Source: Sphingobacteriaceae bacterium (GTDB lineage Bacteria; Bacteroidota; Bacteroidia; Sphingobacteriales; Sphingobacteriaceae). From it: DNA of 64,000 nucleotides. The stretch is taken from assembly GCA_029266635.1 (NCBI GenBank), contig JAQSWM010000004.1, positions 124,001-188,000 on the forward strand, read 5' to 3'. Under the pieces are notes generated by a model. That model saw only the letters and a list, made by a program, of their open reading frames with translations. It did no database searches and was not told the DNA's origin. Below, piece after piece: positions 9,210-17,853 of this stretch. Position numbers and translations under genes: made by a program. How positions within the stretch are numbered: position 1 is the stretch's first letter; every line of letters begins with the position of its first letter.

Positions 9210-9461
9210 TTTGCCAGAAACCCTAAACGACAAGACTATGAAAACAGTAAAAAAATTCACAACGTTTTAAGAAATGAAGTCTTCCGAAAGAAAGTCGATA
9301 GATGGGGCAAAGAGTTTGAAAAAGCATGAGGAGTTTGAAAGAGTTTTCAAGCGAATGAAATCCGGTAGTCAAACTATAACAGAAAGAAAAGATTAAAGGC
9401 GACATTTAAAAAAATAAGGTAAAAATAAGCTCATCTTTCTCTTGCTTAAAATTTCTATTCG

Positions 9462-10085
9462 ATGAACACCCTATCCCAAATAAAAGAACACAAACTAATA
9501 GCCATCATCCGCGGAGCAAATCCTGATGATGTAATTAAAATTGCGGAAGCACTTTACGCCGGCGGCATACGCTTGCTGGAGATCACCATGAACTCCAAGT
9601 CTGCACTTGAGGTGATTGAGAAAACAGCCAAAGCAATGGCAGGCAGAATGGTCTTGGGCGCAGGCACAGTCCTCGATGCCAAAACAGCGAAAAAAGCTGT
9701 GGAGGCGGGCGCTCAATTTATTTTATCGCCTACAGTCAGCAAGAAAACAATAAAGGCCAGCAAAGAACTCGGCGTGGTGAGCATACCCGGCGCTTACACT
9801 CCCACGGAAATATTCAAAGCCTATTCCTATGGCGCTGACATTATCAAAGTTTTTCCCGCCAGCGCAGGGCCATCGTATATCAAAGATGTCGTGGGACCGC
9901 TTTCGCACATCCCTATGCTTCCCACGGGAGGCGTAAACCTGGAGAATATCCAAGAGTTCAAGAAACTTGGTGTGGTCGGCTATGGAATAGGGAGTTCTCT
10001 GGTTGATACAAAAAAAGAAATCACTGAGCAATATCTGGCGGAACTCACTGAAAAAGCACGCCAATACGTAGAAGCAATCAGATAA
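9462..10085 (+). CDS. dgoA: KDPG/KDPGal aldolase (2-dehydro-3-deoxy-6-phosphogalactonate aldolase)
   Basis: A 207-residue class I aldolase of the KDPG/KHG family. The Schiff-base lysine is K129 in ADIIKVFPAS, and the general acid/base glutamate is E40 in RLLEITMNS. It splits 2-keto-3-deoxy-6-phospho sugar acids into pyruvate and glyceraldehyde-3-phosphate. Family sequence alone cannot separate Eda from DgoA. The operon (dgoD one base after the stop, then transporter and dgoK) points to the galactonate pathway, hence the symbol. It is the first gene of the operon; the 252-nt gap upstream probably holds the promoter. Confidence 0.88.
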   Translation: MNTLSQIKEHKLIAIIRGANPDDVIKIAEALYAGGIRLLEITMNSKSALEVIEKTAKAMAGRMVLGAGTVLDAKTAKKAVEAGAQFILSPTVSKKTIKASKELGVVSIPGAYTPTEIFKAYSYGADIIKVFPASAGPSYIKDVVGPLSHIPMLPTGGVNLENIQEFKKLGVVGYGIGSSLVDTKKEITEQYLAELTEKARQYVEAIR

Positions 10086-10086
10086 T

Positions 10087-11235
10087 ATGAACATAAGAAG
10101 CTATGAACTTTTCCAGGTCCCGCCCAGATGGCTGTTTCTGAAAATTGAAACGGATGAGGGCATTGTGGGTTGGGGCGAACCGGTGATTGAAGGCAGGGCA
10201 GCAACGGTGAAAACTGCCGTTGAAGAGCTGATGGAAAATCTTATCGGCAAGGACCCGATGAATATTGAAGATCATTGGAATGTGATGTACCGGTGCGGCT
10301 TCTATCGCGGCGGGCCGATTTTAATGAGTGCGATTGCGGGGATCGATCAGGCTTTATGGGATATCAAAGGCAAGTTTTACAATGCACCCATACACCAGTT
10401 GATGGGAGGCAAATGCCGGGATAGTATCCGGGTTTATTCATGGATTGGGGGCGACAGGCCCGCGGAAGTTGGCGAGGCAGCTCTGAGCATGGTGAGAAAA
10501 GGATTTACCGCCTTGAAAATGAATGCCACAGAGGAATTGCAATTTGTTGATTCATACAAGAAGATTGGCGAAGCTGTTGCCCGCATTGCCGCCGTGCGGG
10601 AAGCTGTGGGAAAAGATGTTGGTATCGGCATAGATTTTCATGGCCGTGTTCATCGCCCGATGGCAAAAACCCTCGCTAAAGAGCTGGAGCCTTTCAATCC
10701 GATGTTTATCGAAGAGCCTGTCCTGCCGGAAAATAATGAAGCACTTCGTGAAATCGCAAATGCAGTGTCTATTCCCATCGCTACAGGCGAACGCATGTTT
10801 TCCAGGTGGCAGTTTAAAACAATATTGCAGGATGGCTACGTGGACATTATCCAGCCCGACCTTTCCCACGCAGGTGGTATTACCGAGTGCAAAAAAATAA
10901 TCTCCATGGCAGAGGCATTTGATGTGGCTGCGGCTCCGCATTGCCCGCTTGGGCCAATTGCGCTGGCTGCTTGTTTACAGGTAGATGCTACATGTTACAA
11001 TGCGTTTATCCAGGAACAAAGCCTTGGGATACACTATAATCAGGGCAGCGATTTGCTGGATTATCTGATGGATCAAACTGTATTTGCCTATAAAGATGGA
11101 TATGCAACCATTCCCGATGGACCGGGGCTTGGCATAGAGGTGAATGAAGAGAAAGTACGTGAGGCAGCGAAAGTAGGACATAACTGGCATAGCCCGGTGT
11201 GGAGGCATGCAGACGGAAGCGTAGCCGAATGGTAA
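10087..11235 (+). CDS. dgoD: D-galactonate dehydratase
   Basis: A 382-residue enolase-superfamily enzyme that converts D-galactonate to 2-dehydro-3-deoxy-D-galactonate. It follows the E. coli DgoD pattern almost throughout: PPRWLFLKIETDEGIVGWGEPVIEGR at the start, RGGPILMSAIAGIDQALWDIKGK, the metal-binding D/E residues in GIDFHGRV, FIEEPV and GERMFSR, the catalytic H in AAPHCPLGPIALAACLQ, and the C-terminal WRHADGSVAEW. The stop codon overlaps the next start (ATGGTAA), so the transporter is translationally coupled. Confidence 0.96.
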   Translation: MNIRSYELFQVPPRWLFLKIETDEGIVGWGEPVIEGRAATVKTAVEELMENLIGKDPMNIEDHWNVMYRCGFYRGGPILMSAIAGIDQALWDIKGKFYNAPIHQLMGGKCRDSIRVYSWIGGDRPAEVGEAALSMVRKGFTALKMNATEELQFVDSYKKIGEAVARIAAVREAVGKDVGIGIDFHGRVHRPMAKTLAKELEPFNPMFIEEPVLPENNEALREIANAVSIPIATGERMFSRWQFKTILQDGYVDIIQPDLSHAGGITECKKIISMAEAFDVAAAPHCPLGPIALAACLQVDATCYNAFIQEQSLGIHYNQGSDLLDYLMDQTVFAYKDGYATIPDGPGLGIEVNEEKVREAAKVGHNWHSPVWRHADGSVAEW

Positions 11236-12533
11236 GATCAGCAAGCGGCAAGCCTTCTAAAATCCGCTATCGGGTTCTTGCCTTCATTTTCATCAATGTG
11301 GTAATTAACTACATGGATCGCAGCAATATTTCTGTTGCAGCTAAGGCTATTCGCGATGATTTGAAGTTTTCGTCAGTAGAGCTTGGGCTGATCTTTTCAG
11401 CTTTTGGCTGGATGTATGCGGCATTGCAAATTCCTGGAGGCGTGCTGGTGGATAGGTTTGGGCCGAGGATTGTGTACGCGGTCAGCCTTATAAGCTGGTC
11501 GGTTGCTACATTATTGCAGGGTTTTGCTCGCGGATTTGCTGTTTTGTTCACCTTACGGCTGGCAACCGGAGCTTTTGAAGCACCGGCATTTCCAACAAAT
11601 AATAGAGTTGTGACCAGTTGGTTTCCTGACCATGAGCGGGCTTCTGCTATCGGCACGTACACGTCGGGACAATTTATCGGGTTGGCATTTCTAACGCCTG
11701 TGCTGGCAACTATTCAGTACTACGCGGGTTGGCAGGGGTTGTTTATCGTGACCGGACTGATCGGGATTGTGTGGGGGATTGTGTGGCATCGGTTCTACCG
11801 CGATCCGGCAAAGCATCCGAAAGTCAATCAGGCGGAACTTGATTTGATAGAGCAGGGCGGGGGCTTAACTGATAGCGGACAAGCGGGAGCAGCAAATGTA
11901 CAATCCCAGTTTAAGTGGAGAAACTTAAAGGAGGTGTTTTCGCATCGTAAATTATGGGGGATTTATCTGGGACAATTCGCAGTAAATTCGACGTTGTGGT
12001 TTTTTCTAACGTGGTTTCCCACCTATTTGGTTGAATATCGCGGGCTGAACTTTTTGAAATCAGGATTTTTGGCATCAGTGCCATTCCTGGCGGCTTTTGC
12101 GGGAGTGTTGTCGTCTGGTTTTATCTCAGATTATCTGATCAGGAAGGGCTTTTCTGTGGGAGTATCGCGTAAAGCGCCAATTATTACAGGATTGATATTG
12201 TCGATTTCTATTATTGGTGCAAACTATGTTGAAAGCACCAGCCTCATCATTTTTTTTATGGCACTGGCGTTCTTCGGAAATGGTTTTGCATCCATAACAT
12301 GGGTGTTTGTTTCCACGCTTGCGCCGAAAAATCTGGTTGGGTTAACAGGCGGGGTGTTCAATTTCATCGGTGGGTTGGCGTCAATCGTTGTTCCGATTGT
12401 GATAGGCGTTCTGGCGCAAAAAGGCAACTTTGAACCTGCTTTGTTGTTTATTGGCTTGTTGGGATTGCTGGGTGCAATGTCGTACATTTTTCTGGTTGGG
12501 AAGGTTGAACGAATAAAGATTGATCATGGCTAA
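11229..12533 (+). CDS. MFS transporter, DgoT-like (anion:cation symporter family)
   Basis: A 12-helix major facilitator of the ACS family, about 434 residues. NYMDRSNISVAAKAIRDDL in and after helix 1 is the family hallmark, and GWMYAALQIPGGVLVDRFGPR is the helix 2-3 loop motif. The operon context indicates uptake of galactonate or a related hexonate. An open frame reaches back to 11199, but I choose the ATG at 11229 because it overlaps the dgoD stop by 7 nt. The C-terminus overlaps dgoK by 8 nt. Confidence 0.87.
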   Translation: MVRSASGKPSKIRYRVLAFIFINVVINYMDRSNISVAAKAIRDDLKFSSVELGLIFSAFGWMYAALQIPGGVLVDRFGPRIVYAVSLISWSVATLLQGFARGFAVLFTLRLATGAFEAPAFPTNNRVVTSWFPDHERASAIGTYTSGQFIGLAFLTPVLATIQYYAGWQGLFIVTGLIGIVWGIVWHRFYRDPAKHPKVNQAELDLIEQGGGLTDSGQAGAANVQSQFKWRNLKEVFSHRKLWGIYLGQFAVNSTLWFFLTWFPTYLVEYRGLNFLKSGFLASVPFLAAFAGVLSSGFISDYLIRKGFSVGVSRKAPIITGLILSISIIGANYVESTSLIIFFMALAFFGNGFASITWVFVSTLAPKNLVGLTGGVFNFIGGLASIVVPIVIGVLAQKGNFEPALLFIGLLGLLGAMSYIFLVGKVERIKIDHG

Positions 12534-13464
12534 TTTTCTAAGTTGCGACTGGGGCACATCATCATTCAGATTAAGGATTGTGGATTTAGATTCACTTTTG
12601 GTACTTGCTGAGATAAGCAATTCTGAAGGGTGTGCAAGGACTAACGAGGGCTGGCTAAAAACTGGCGGAGATGAAAAAGGGCGGCTGGAATACTACTCCA
12701 AAATTCTTTACGGGCATATTCAGGAACTACAACAAAAGTCAGGGATGTCAACAACTCATTTGCCGTTGGTCATTTCCGGGATGGCATCATCTACTATCGG
12801 GATGGTGAACTTGCCCTATAAAGAAGTTCCCGTTCTGGCGGATGGCTCTGATTTGAGGGTTGAGATTGTGGAAGAAACCGCCTCCGCACCACATAAAACC
12901 TTCATAATTTCGGGCGTTCGCACAGGCGATGATGTTATGCGGGGAGAAGAAACCAAGCTGGTTGGTTGCCTGGGCAGTAATTCTGATAAAGAAATCCTGG
13001 TACTTCCCGGAACCCATCCCAAACACGTGTTTGTGGATCAAAATCGCGTTACCGGCTTCAAAACGTTCATGACGGGGGAGTTCTTTGAACTGCTTTCTAC
13101 GAAAAGCATTTTGGCTTTGTCAGTGAAAAAAAGCTCGGAGCCAAATGTCAACAGCTTTGCTGATGGAGTAAAAGAAGGCAAATCGGGCAATTTGCTGCAC
13201 AGCAGTTTCCTGGTAAGGACCAACGCGTTATTTGAGAAATACAGTCAGGAACAAAACTTCGATTTCCTGAGCGGGCTGTTGATTGGCTCGGAGCTGAAGG
13301 ATGTGATGAATGTGAACTGCCCTATAACGTTGTTGGGAGCGGGGAAACTAGCGAAGCTTTATGAACAAGCGTTTGAAGTACTTCAAATTCCCCTCGCCCG
13401 CCAGGTAAATGCGGATGAAGCTCTTTTGAAGGGACAGCAGAAAGTGCTAAGAAATCTGTTGTAA
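12526..13464 (+). CDS. dgoK: 2-dehydro-3-deoxygalactonokinase
   Basis: A 312-residue sugar-acid kinase of the ASKHA fold that phosphorylates 2-dehydro-3-deoxy-D-galactonate for the aldolase. Recognisable family blocks are FLSCDWGTSSFRLR at the N-terminus (phosphate-1 loop), VISGMASSTIGM, ISGVRTGDDVMRGEETKLVG, VLPGTHPKHVFV and GFKTFMTGEFFELL. The ATG at 12526 is preferred over a TTG two codons upstream. It closes the dgoA-dgoD-transporter-dgoK operon and converges with the GH89 gene with no gap. Confidence 0.93.
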   Translation: MANFLSCDWGTSSFRLRIVDLDSLLVLAEISNSEGCARTNEGWLKTGGDEKGRLEYYSKILYGHIQELQQKSGMSTTHLPLVISGMASSTIGMVNLPYKEVPVLADGSDLRVEIVEETASAPHKTFIISGVRTGDDVMRGEETKLVGCLGSNSDKEILVLPGTHPKHVFVDQNRVTGFKTFMTGEFFELLSTKSILALSVKKSSEPNVNSFADGVKEGKSGNLLHSSFLVRTNALFEKYSQEQNFDFLSGLLIGSELKDVMNVNCPITLLGAGKLAKLYEQAFEVLQIPLARQVNADEALLKGQQKVLRNLL

Positions 13465-15609
13465 TTATCTATACTTCGCCACCAACTCCTTCGCTTTCAC
13501 TACCGGATCCGCAAACGGCGGAACCTTGCTAACCCCCGGCTTCCTTATCCAGGCTTCTTCCCAAGCCGCCAAGTCAGCTTTATTCCCTGAAAGGTATTTT
13601 GTGATCCTCGGCAGATAATAATCGCGGATCAGCCCGCTCCAAATCCTCGCAGCATAATCACCATTTACGCCACCCCAGGTTGTGATAAGCCTTTTCGCGT
13701 TAGCCTCGTAGTAGTTCTTTTCTGCTGTCGTGGTTCCGTGCGAACGTGCAAAATCCACCCAGGGCTCTAATCGGTCTACCGGCTGCGATTCGAGCAAACG
13801 ATCTGCTGCCAGCAGGATTTCGCTGACTTTCGCCAGGGCAGCCTTCTTCAGGTGCTGATTGCCGATCGAATCCCCATGCAAGGCCTGCAAATAATATTCA
13901 TCGGCTTTCATGCCCAGATAAAACATAGATAGCTCAATGGCATCATTTCTATACAATTGCGAGTGTTTTAACTCCTCTGAACAATCAAGGAAGTTTTCTA
14001 CGGCATGATTGAAAAGAGGCCCGTAATTGATTCCACCTTTTCGCCTCTTGTCGGGAGTAACAGTCTGCCAGATAAAACGCGGGTAGGAGCTAAAGCTTGA
14101 ATATGCCGATTGCTGAAGTTGTTGCCATGCTGTTGCCATCTTAGCGGGATATGCGCTATATCTCGCTTTGCAATAATCCGGAATCCAGGTTTTCAGGTCA
14201 ATAACTTTGTCCGACCAGCCCATATCCGCCAGCAGCTCATAGATCACCTCATTGTTTTCAATTCCTTCCGGCGCAGAGCCGAAGCCTATCAAATTCTTGC
14301 TATAAGGAGAGTGTAAAGCCTCAATCGCACCTGAGCCATACATCTCCAAATCTCCCACGTAAGGGGTCTTTCCGCCGAAGTTTGGCACATAACTAAAAAT
14401 CCACTTCTTGCCATAAAAGCCTTCATGCTTTTTCCAGGTCTGCTCAATCTTCCAGACATAATGTGGAAATTCGTTTGCAAGATCGATGATCACCATTTTG
14501 TCATCGGGAACATTCTTTAAAAGAGCTTTCAGAGATTCTTTATCCCAAAAATCATGTTGCCATCCGAAGGTCCAGCCTTGTGTAACCCAAATTGCATCGG
14601 GATTACCGGCTTTGATTGATTTGTAAACAGACTCGCCATATTGAGAGAGCAAATCATACCGGGCTTTCAAGTCGTCTTTCGGAACCGGGACATCCATTTC
14701 ATTGAAGCTGTCTGATAAATAATATCGGGCTTTCCCAAACTCCTTCTCCCATTCCTCCACAAACAGCTTTCCGATCTGTTCGAAATAAGGTGAGTTTGGC
14801 GCCAGCACAAAAGCATTATATTCGGCGGGAAAGCCGCCCCATGTCAATCTTTTTACTTCCAGTTCAGGATGTTTCTTTTGGAAGCCTTCAGGCACAAATC
14901 CCGCAAATGCCGGCTCAATTGGCTCGAAGCCGAGGTTGCGCATACGGTCGAGAATTTGGTGCTGAAGTTTCAGTTGATCTGTGTGCCAGGAAGCAGGGAT
15001 CGGGCCATCCCACTTGTTTATGTTCCCCATCCGGTGCCAGGGCAGGTGTGCCGGACCGGTAAAAAATTCACTGATTTCGTTGTCGCTTAAGCCAAGCTTC
15101 TTCCAGGCTCTCGCGGCTATAGCCTCACTGGCAACGGTGGCGAGCGGCATGTTGATTCCATGCAGCGCCATCCAGTCGAGCTCTTTTTCCCAGCGCTTCC
15201 AATCCCAGTAAGGAGTGGTGTAACCGAAGGTTACTACATTCAGAAAATACCGATATTGATAAGGCGAGCTCACTTTCCCTGAAGAATAGTCCGGCCATTT
15301 AGTCGGAATGTTCAGGTTTTTTCCACTCCAGGTAATCATGCTGTGGCAGGCGTTTTGGAGATATTTGTTAAAGCCGTAGCAAACGGCAACGGGACTGCTG
15401 CCACTAATGGAAAGCACTCCGCCTTTGGCTGTTACCAAGTAAGAGTCATTCCCTGTTTCGCCGGGAATGTAATCGATCTGAATGCCGTCAGCCTTGCTTC
15501 CGATAAGCCTTCTTATCACATCTCTAGCCGGGGAAACATTAACTTGTTGAGCACTCAAATGAAAGCCGGAAAGGCATAGCAGGAATATAGCGGCGGCTAT
15601 TTTACGCAT
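13465..15609 (-). CDS. Alpha-N-acetylglucosaminidase (GH89)
   Basis: A 714-residue secreted glycosidase related to human NAGLU, with a signal peptide (about 1-20). It has an N-terminal small domain (to about residue 105), the catalytic barrel with DWMALHGINMPLA, GPAHLPWHRMGNI and QGWTFGW, and a C-terminal helical domain. The candidate catalytic pair is E304 (SDSFNEMD) and E448 (GSAPEGIENN). It removes terminal alpha-GlcNAc, for example from heparan sulfate chains or host glycans. The DUF1080 gene lies 21 nt upstream on the same strand, and the sulfatase and lactonase sit nearby on the other strand. Confidence 0.95.
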   Translation of the reverse strand: MRKIAAAIFLLCLSGFHLSAQQVNVSPARDVIRRLIGSKADGIQIDYIPGETGNDSYLVTAKGGVLSISGSSPVAVCYGFNKYLQNACHSMITWSGKNLNIPTKWPDYSSGKVSSPYQYRYFLNVVTFGYTTPYWDWKRWEKELDWMALHGINMPLATVASEAIAARAWKKLGLSDNEISEFFTGPAHLPWHRMGNINKWDGPIPASWHTDQLKLQHQILDRMRNLGFEPIEPAFAGFVPEGFQKKHPELEVKRLTWGGFPAEYNAFVLAPNSPYFEQIGKLFVEEWEKEFGKARYYLSDSFNEMDVPVPKDDLKARYDLLSQYGESVYKSIKAGNPDAIWVTQGWTFGWQHDFWDKESLKALLKNVPDDKMVIIDLANEFPHYVWKIEQTWKKHEGFYGKKWIFSYVPNFGGKTPYVGDLEMYGSGAIEALHSPYSKNLIGFGSAPEGIENNEVIYELLADMGWSDKVIDLKTWIPDYCKARYSAYPAKMATAWQQLQQSAYSSFSSYPRFIWQTVTPDKRRKGGINYGPLFNHAVENFLDCSEELKHSQLYRNDAIELSMFYLGMKADEYYLQALHGDSIGNQHLKKAALAKVSEILLAADRLLESQPVDRLEPWVDFARSHGTTTAEKNYYEANAKRLITTWGGVNGDYAARIWSGLIRDYYLPRITKYLSGNKADLAAWEEAWIRKPGVSKVPPFADPVVKAKELVAKYR

Positions 15610-15630
15610 GGTTATTCTGAAATTGGTAGA

Positions 15631-16446
15631 TTACTTCTTGTTCTTACTGTACTGGCGCGAGAGGTCCAGCAGTTCAACTTTCCTGAAGTCTACTGGCTGG
15701 CCTTCGCTCTGCAAAGCTATAAAACCGCTGCTTAATAGTTTGCCGTCAGGTTTCATGGCAGGATCAAAGCCGGTTACCACACCACCGCCAATTTGAGGCT
15801 TGCTGTAGCGCATCACGGTATCTCCATTCACAATGTGAGTGATAAGGGAATCACCCAAAACGATTAGCTCGGCACGGACCCACTCGTTGGGCTGGTAAGT
15901 TTTAGAGCTTGAACTGATGCAATGCCTTTCATCCAGCTTGCCGTCGTAAACTATCTTGGTTCCCGGCGAGCACATGTTGCAGGTGGGGCGGGGTTTGCCA
16001 TCGCCGAGAGAGGCGAGAAACTGCATTTCAATTGAAATAGGCCAGTCCTGATCTTTAAGCATGGTACGTGGATCCTGCGAATGGAACATCACACCACTGT
16101 TCTCATGCGTGTGTTTGGGTGCGGTGGACTGCCATTCGCCGGTGAGCCGATATTCAACCACAAGATGATAATAGGAAAACGGCGTTTTATAGTACAAATG
16201 GCCAAACTGATCGTTGAAATCGCCATAGCCGTCGTATTTTACACGAATCATACCGTCCTCCACACGAAAGGTATTGGCAAAATTATCGCCAACTTCATGA
16301 TGATTAATCTTAACGTACCAGTCTTTGATGTCTTTCCCGTTAAACAAAGAAATCCATTTGCCTTTCGCTTCTGTAGGCTGTGAAACTTTGCAGCTATTCA
16401 GCAGCAAAGCCGCAGTAAGAATATACAAGACCAGCTTGCTTTTCAT
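15631..16446 (-). CDS. DUF1080 (3-keto-disaccharide hydrolase-type) lipoprotein
   Basis: A 271-residue lipoprotein: the N-terminus MKSKLVLYILTAALLLNSCK ends in a lipobox with C at position 19. The rest is a concanavalin-like DUF1080 domain (PF06439) with GKWISLFNGKDIKDWYVK, HENSGVMFHSQDP and SIEMQFLASLGDG. Some members hydrolyse 3-keto-glycosides; others are uncharacterised. It is encoded upstream of and with the GH89 gene, so a part in saccharide breakdown at the outer membrane is likely. The cysteine-rich stretch PTCNMCSPGTK is conserved-looking. Confidence 0.83.
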   Translation of the reverse strand: MKSKLVLYILTAALLLNSCKVSQPTEAKGKWISLFNGKDIKDWYVKINHHEVGDNFANTFRVEDGMIRVKYDGYGDFNDQFGHLYYKTPFSYYHLVVEYRLTGEWQSTAPKHTHENSGVMFHSQDPRTMLKDQDWPISIEMQFLASLGDGKPRPTCNMCSPGTKIVYDGKLDERHCISSSSKTYQPNEWVRAELIVLGDSLITHIVNGDTVMRYSKPQIGGGVVTGFDPAMKPDGKLLSSGFIALQSEGQPVDFRKVELLDLSRQYSKNKK

Positions 16447-16473
16447 GTTAATGGAGAAAATTGGTTTGTGAAT

Positions 16474-16500
16474 AAAAAAGACCGGCTAAGCGCCAGCCTT
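16474..16500 (-). terminator. Terminator after the thioredoxin/TPR gene
   Basis: Read on the minus strand, aaggctggc (16500-16492) pairs with gccggtctt (16486-16478) around a 5-nt loop, with two G-U pairs, and is followed by a run of T. It separates the thioredoxin gene from the DUF1080/GH89 pair. Confidence 0.7.
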
Positions 16501-16504
16501 TTAA

Positions 16505-17725
16505 TTACCAGGTTTGTTCGCCTTTTTTCATCTTATCCAGCGTAGCTTGCAACTCAGCCGGATCTTTGGACAGCTTTACAGCCTCCTCCTGAACTTTGAT
16601 AGCTTCTTCTTTCTTTCCGGATTTGTATAGAAGGTTTGCGTAAGTATCCATAAGCGATGGGTCTTTAATGCTCTCCAGTGAAAGCTTTGACCAGCTTAAA
16701 GCTGCCTGAACACAGGCCATATCGTCGCACTTTTGAAAGATTTCCCAGGCGTAGCTGTTAAGGGCACCGCTGCCAACCTTCACGCCAACTTTATTCACGT
16801 ATTCTGATACAGTCTGGCTAAACTTCGGCCAGTTTTCATTCTTTCTGTAGTAGTTGGCTTTCGCAGGATAGAGAATGTCGTCTTTAATGTCTGCATAATT
16901 CTCATTTAACTTAGTTTCGACTTTTGCCCAGTCAACATCTGCTTTAGAATTCATGAAGGGGCCTAAAAGTTCTCTGCTTACAATGCCTTTGACGATTGCA
17001 GCACTTGCACCTTTGTATAAAACAGCATCTGCTTTTTCGGCATTGTTGCGGAAGATCGCAAAACCGGGATCGCTTATTCTGGTAGTAGAACTAGCAAGGA
17101 GCTTAATGTTTTCGCTTGTTAAAAGATCTTTTTGTGTTGCAAGGTATTGGCTGATTACTATCGGAGCGAAATCTCTGTCGTAAGCAGCTTGGGCAGCCTT
17201 CGAAAGAGAAAGTAAAAATTCCGGTTCTCTCTTACCGCTTTCATAGGCTTTTTTTAAAGTGTAATACTGCTTGTCAGCCTGTAGCGCATCTTTCGCTTTT
17301 GCGATGAAAGTGGCAGCATCAGACGAGCCCACCGCCCTGTGCACCAATTGCCCGTCGGGACTAAAGAAGAGATATGTTGGGAAAACATTTACCTTATAAT
17401 CTTTCATAATGGCGTGCGCATCGGCATACCATTTCTTTACTTCTTCATTGTCTTTTTTGGTAGTATCAAGCTGAACTTTAACATTGATGTAGTTGGCATT
17501 GAAGAATTCGCCCACGTTTTGCAAGGGGAATATTTCTGCTGCCATCATTCTGCAGGGACCACACCATGTGGTAAAAGCATCCATGAAAATGTATTTATTT
17601 TCAGCCTTTGCCTTGGCTTTGATTTGAGCCCAGGTGGTGCCATGCTCGAATTTCATGCCTTTTTCTTCCTGCGCTGCAGCCACCGTCGCAGAGCATACAA
17701 ATAGGATTAGTAACAGCTTTTTCAT
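16505..17725 (-). CDS. Periplasmic thioredoxin-fold protein with C-terminal helical repeats
   Basis: A 406-residue exported protein (signal peptide to about residue 18, VAAAQ). Residues 24-150 are a thioredoxin domain with the active-site C55-G-P-C58 and the cis-proline segment VNVFPTYLFF. Residues about 170-400 are alpha-helical and end in a TPR-like pair (SLMDTYANLLYKSGKKEEAIKVQEEAV). Related Bacteroidota proteins are annotated as thioredoxin family or DUF255-like. A disulfide reductase role in the periplasm is probable, the substrate unknown. Confidence 0.83.
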   Translation of the reverse strand: MKKLLLILFVCSATVAAAQEEKGMKFEHGTTWAQIKAKAKAENKYIFMDAFTTWCGPCRMMAAEIFPLQNVGEFFNANYINVKVQLDTTKKDNEEVKKWYADAHAIMKDYKVNVFPTYLFFSPDGQLVHRAVGSSDAATFIAKAKDALQADKQYYTLKKAYESGKREPEFLLSLSKAAQAAYDRDFAPIVISQYLATQKDLLTSENIKLLASSTTRISDPGFAIFRNNAEKADAVLYKGASAAIVKGIVSRELLGPFMNSKADVDWAKVETKLNENYADIKDDILYPAKANYYRKNENWPKFSQTVSEYVNKVGVKVGSGALNSYAWEIFQKCDDMACVQAALSWSKLSLESIKDPSLMDTYANLLYKSGKKEEAIKVQEEAVKLSKDPAELQATLDKMKKGEQTW

Positions 17726-17853
17726 ACAATTAAATTTTCACTAATATACAAATTGATCCGGGCAAGTACTAACAGAATGGCGGCGTTTCGCTGAATTCAC
17801 GTCACTGAGCAATTTTTGTATCTTTATCACTTTACATTTTAAACGTATACACA

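Noticed and set aside
9223-9405. 60-codon minus-strand frame before dgoA
   Set aside because: It has Phe/Leu/Cys-rich chance composition and no start signal.
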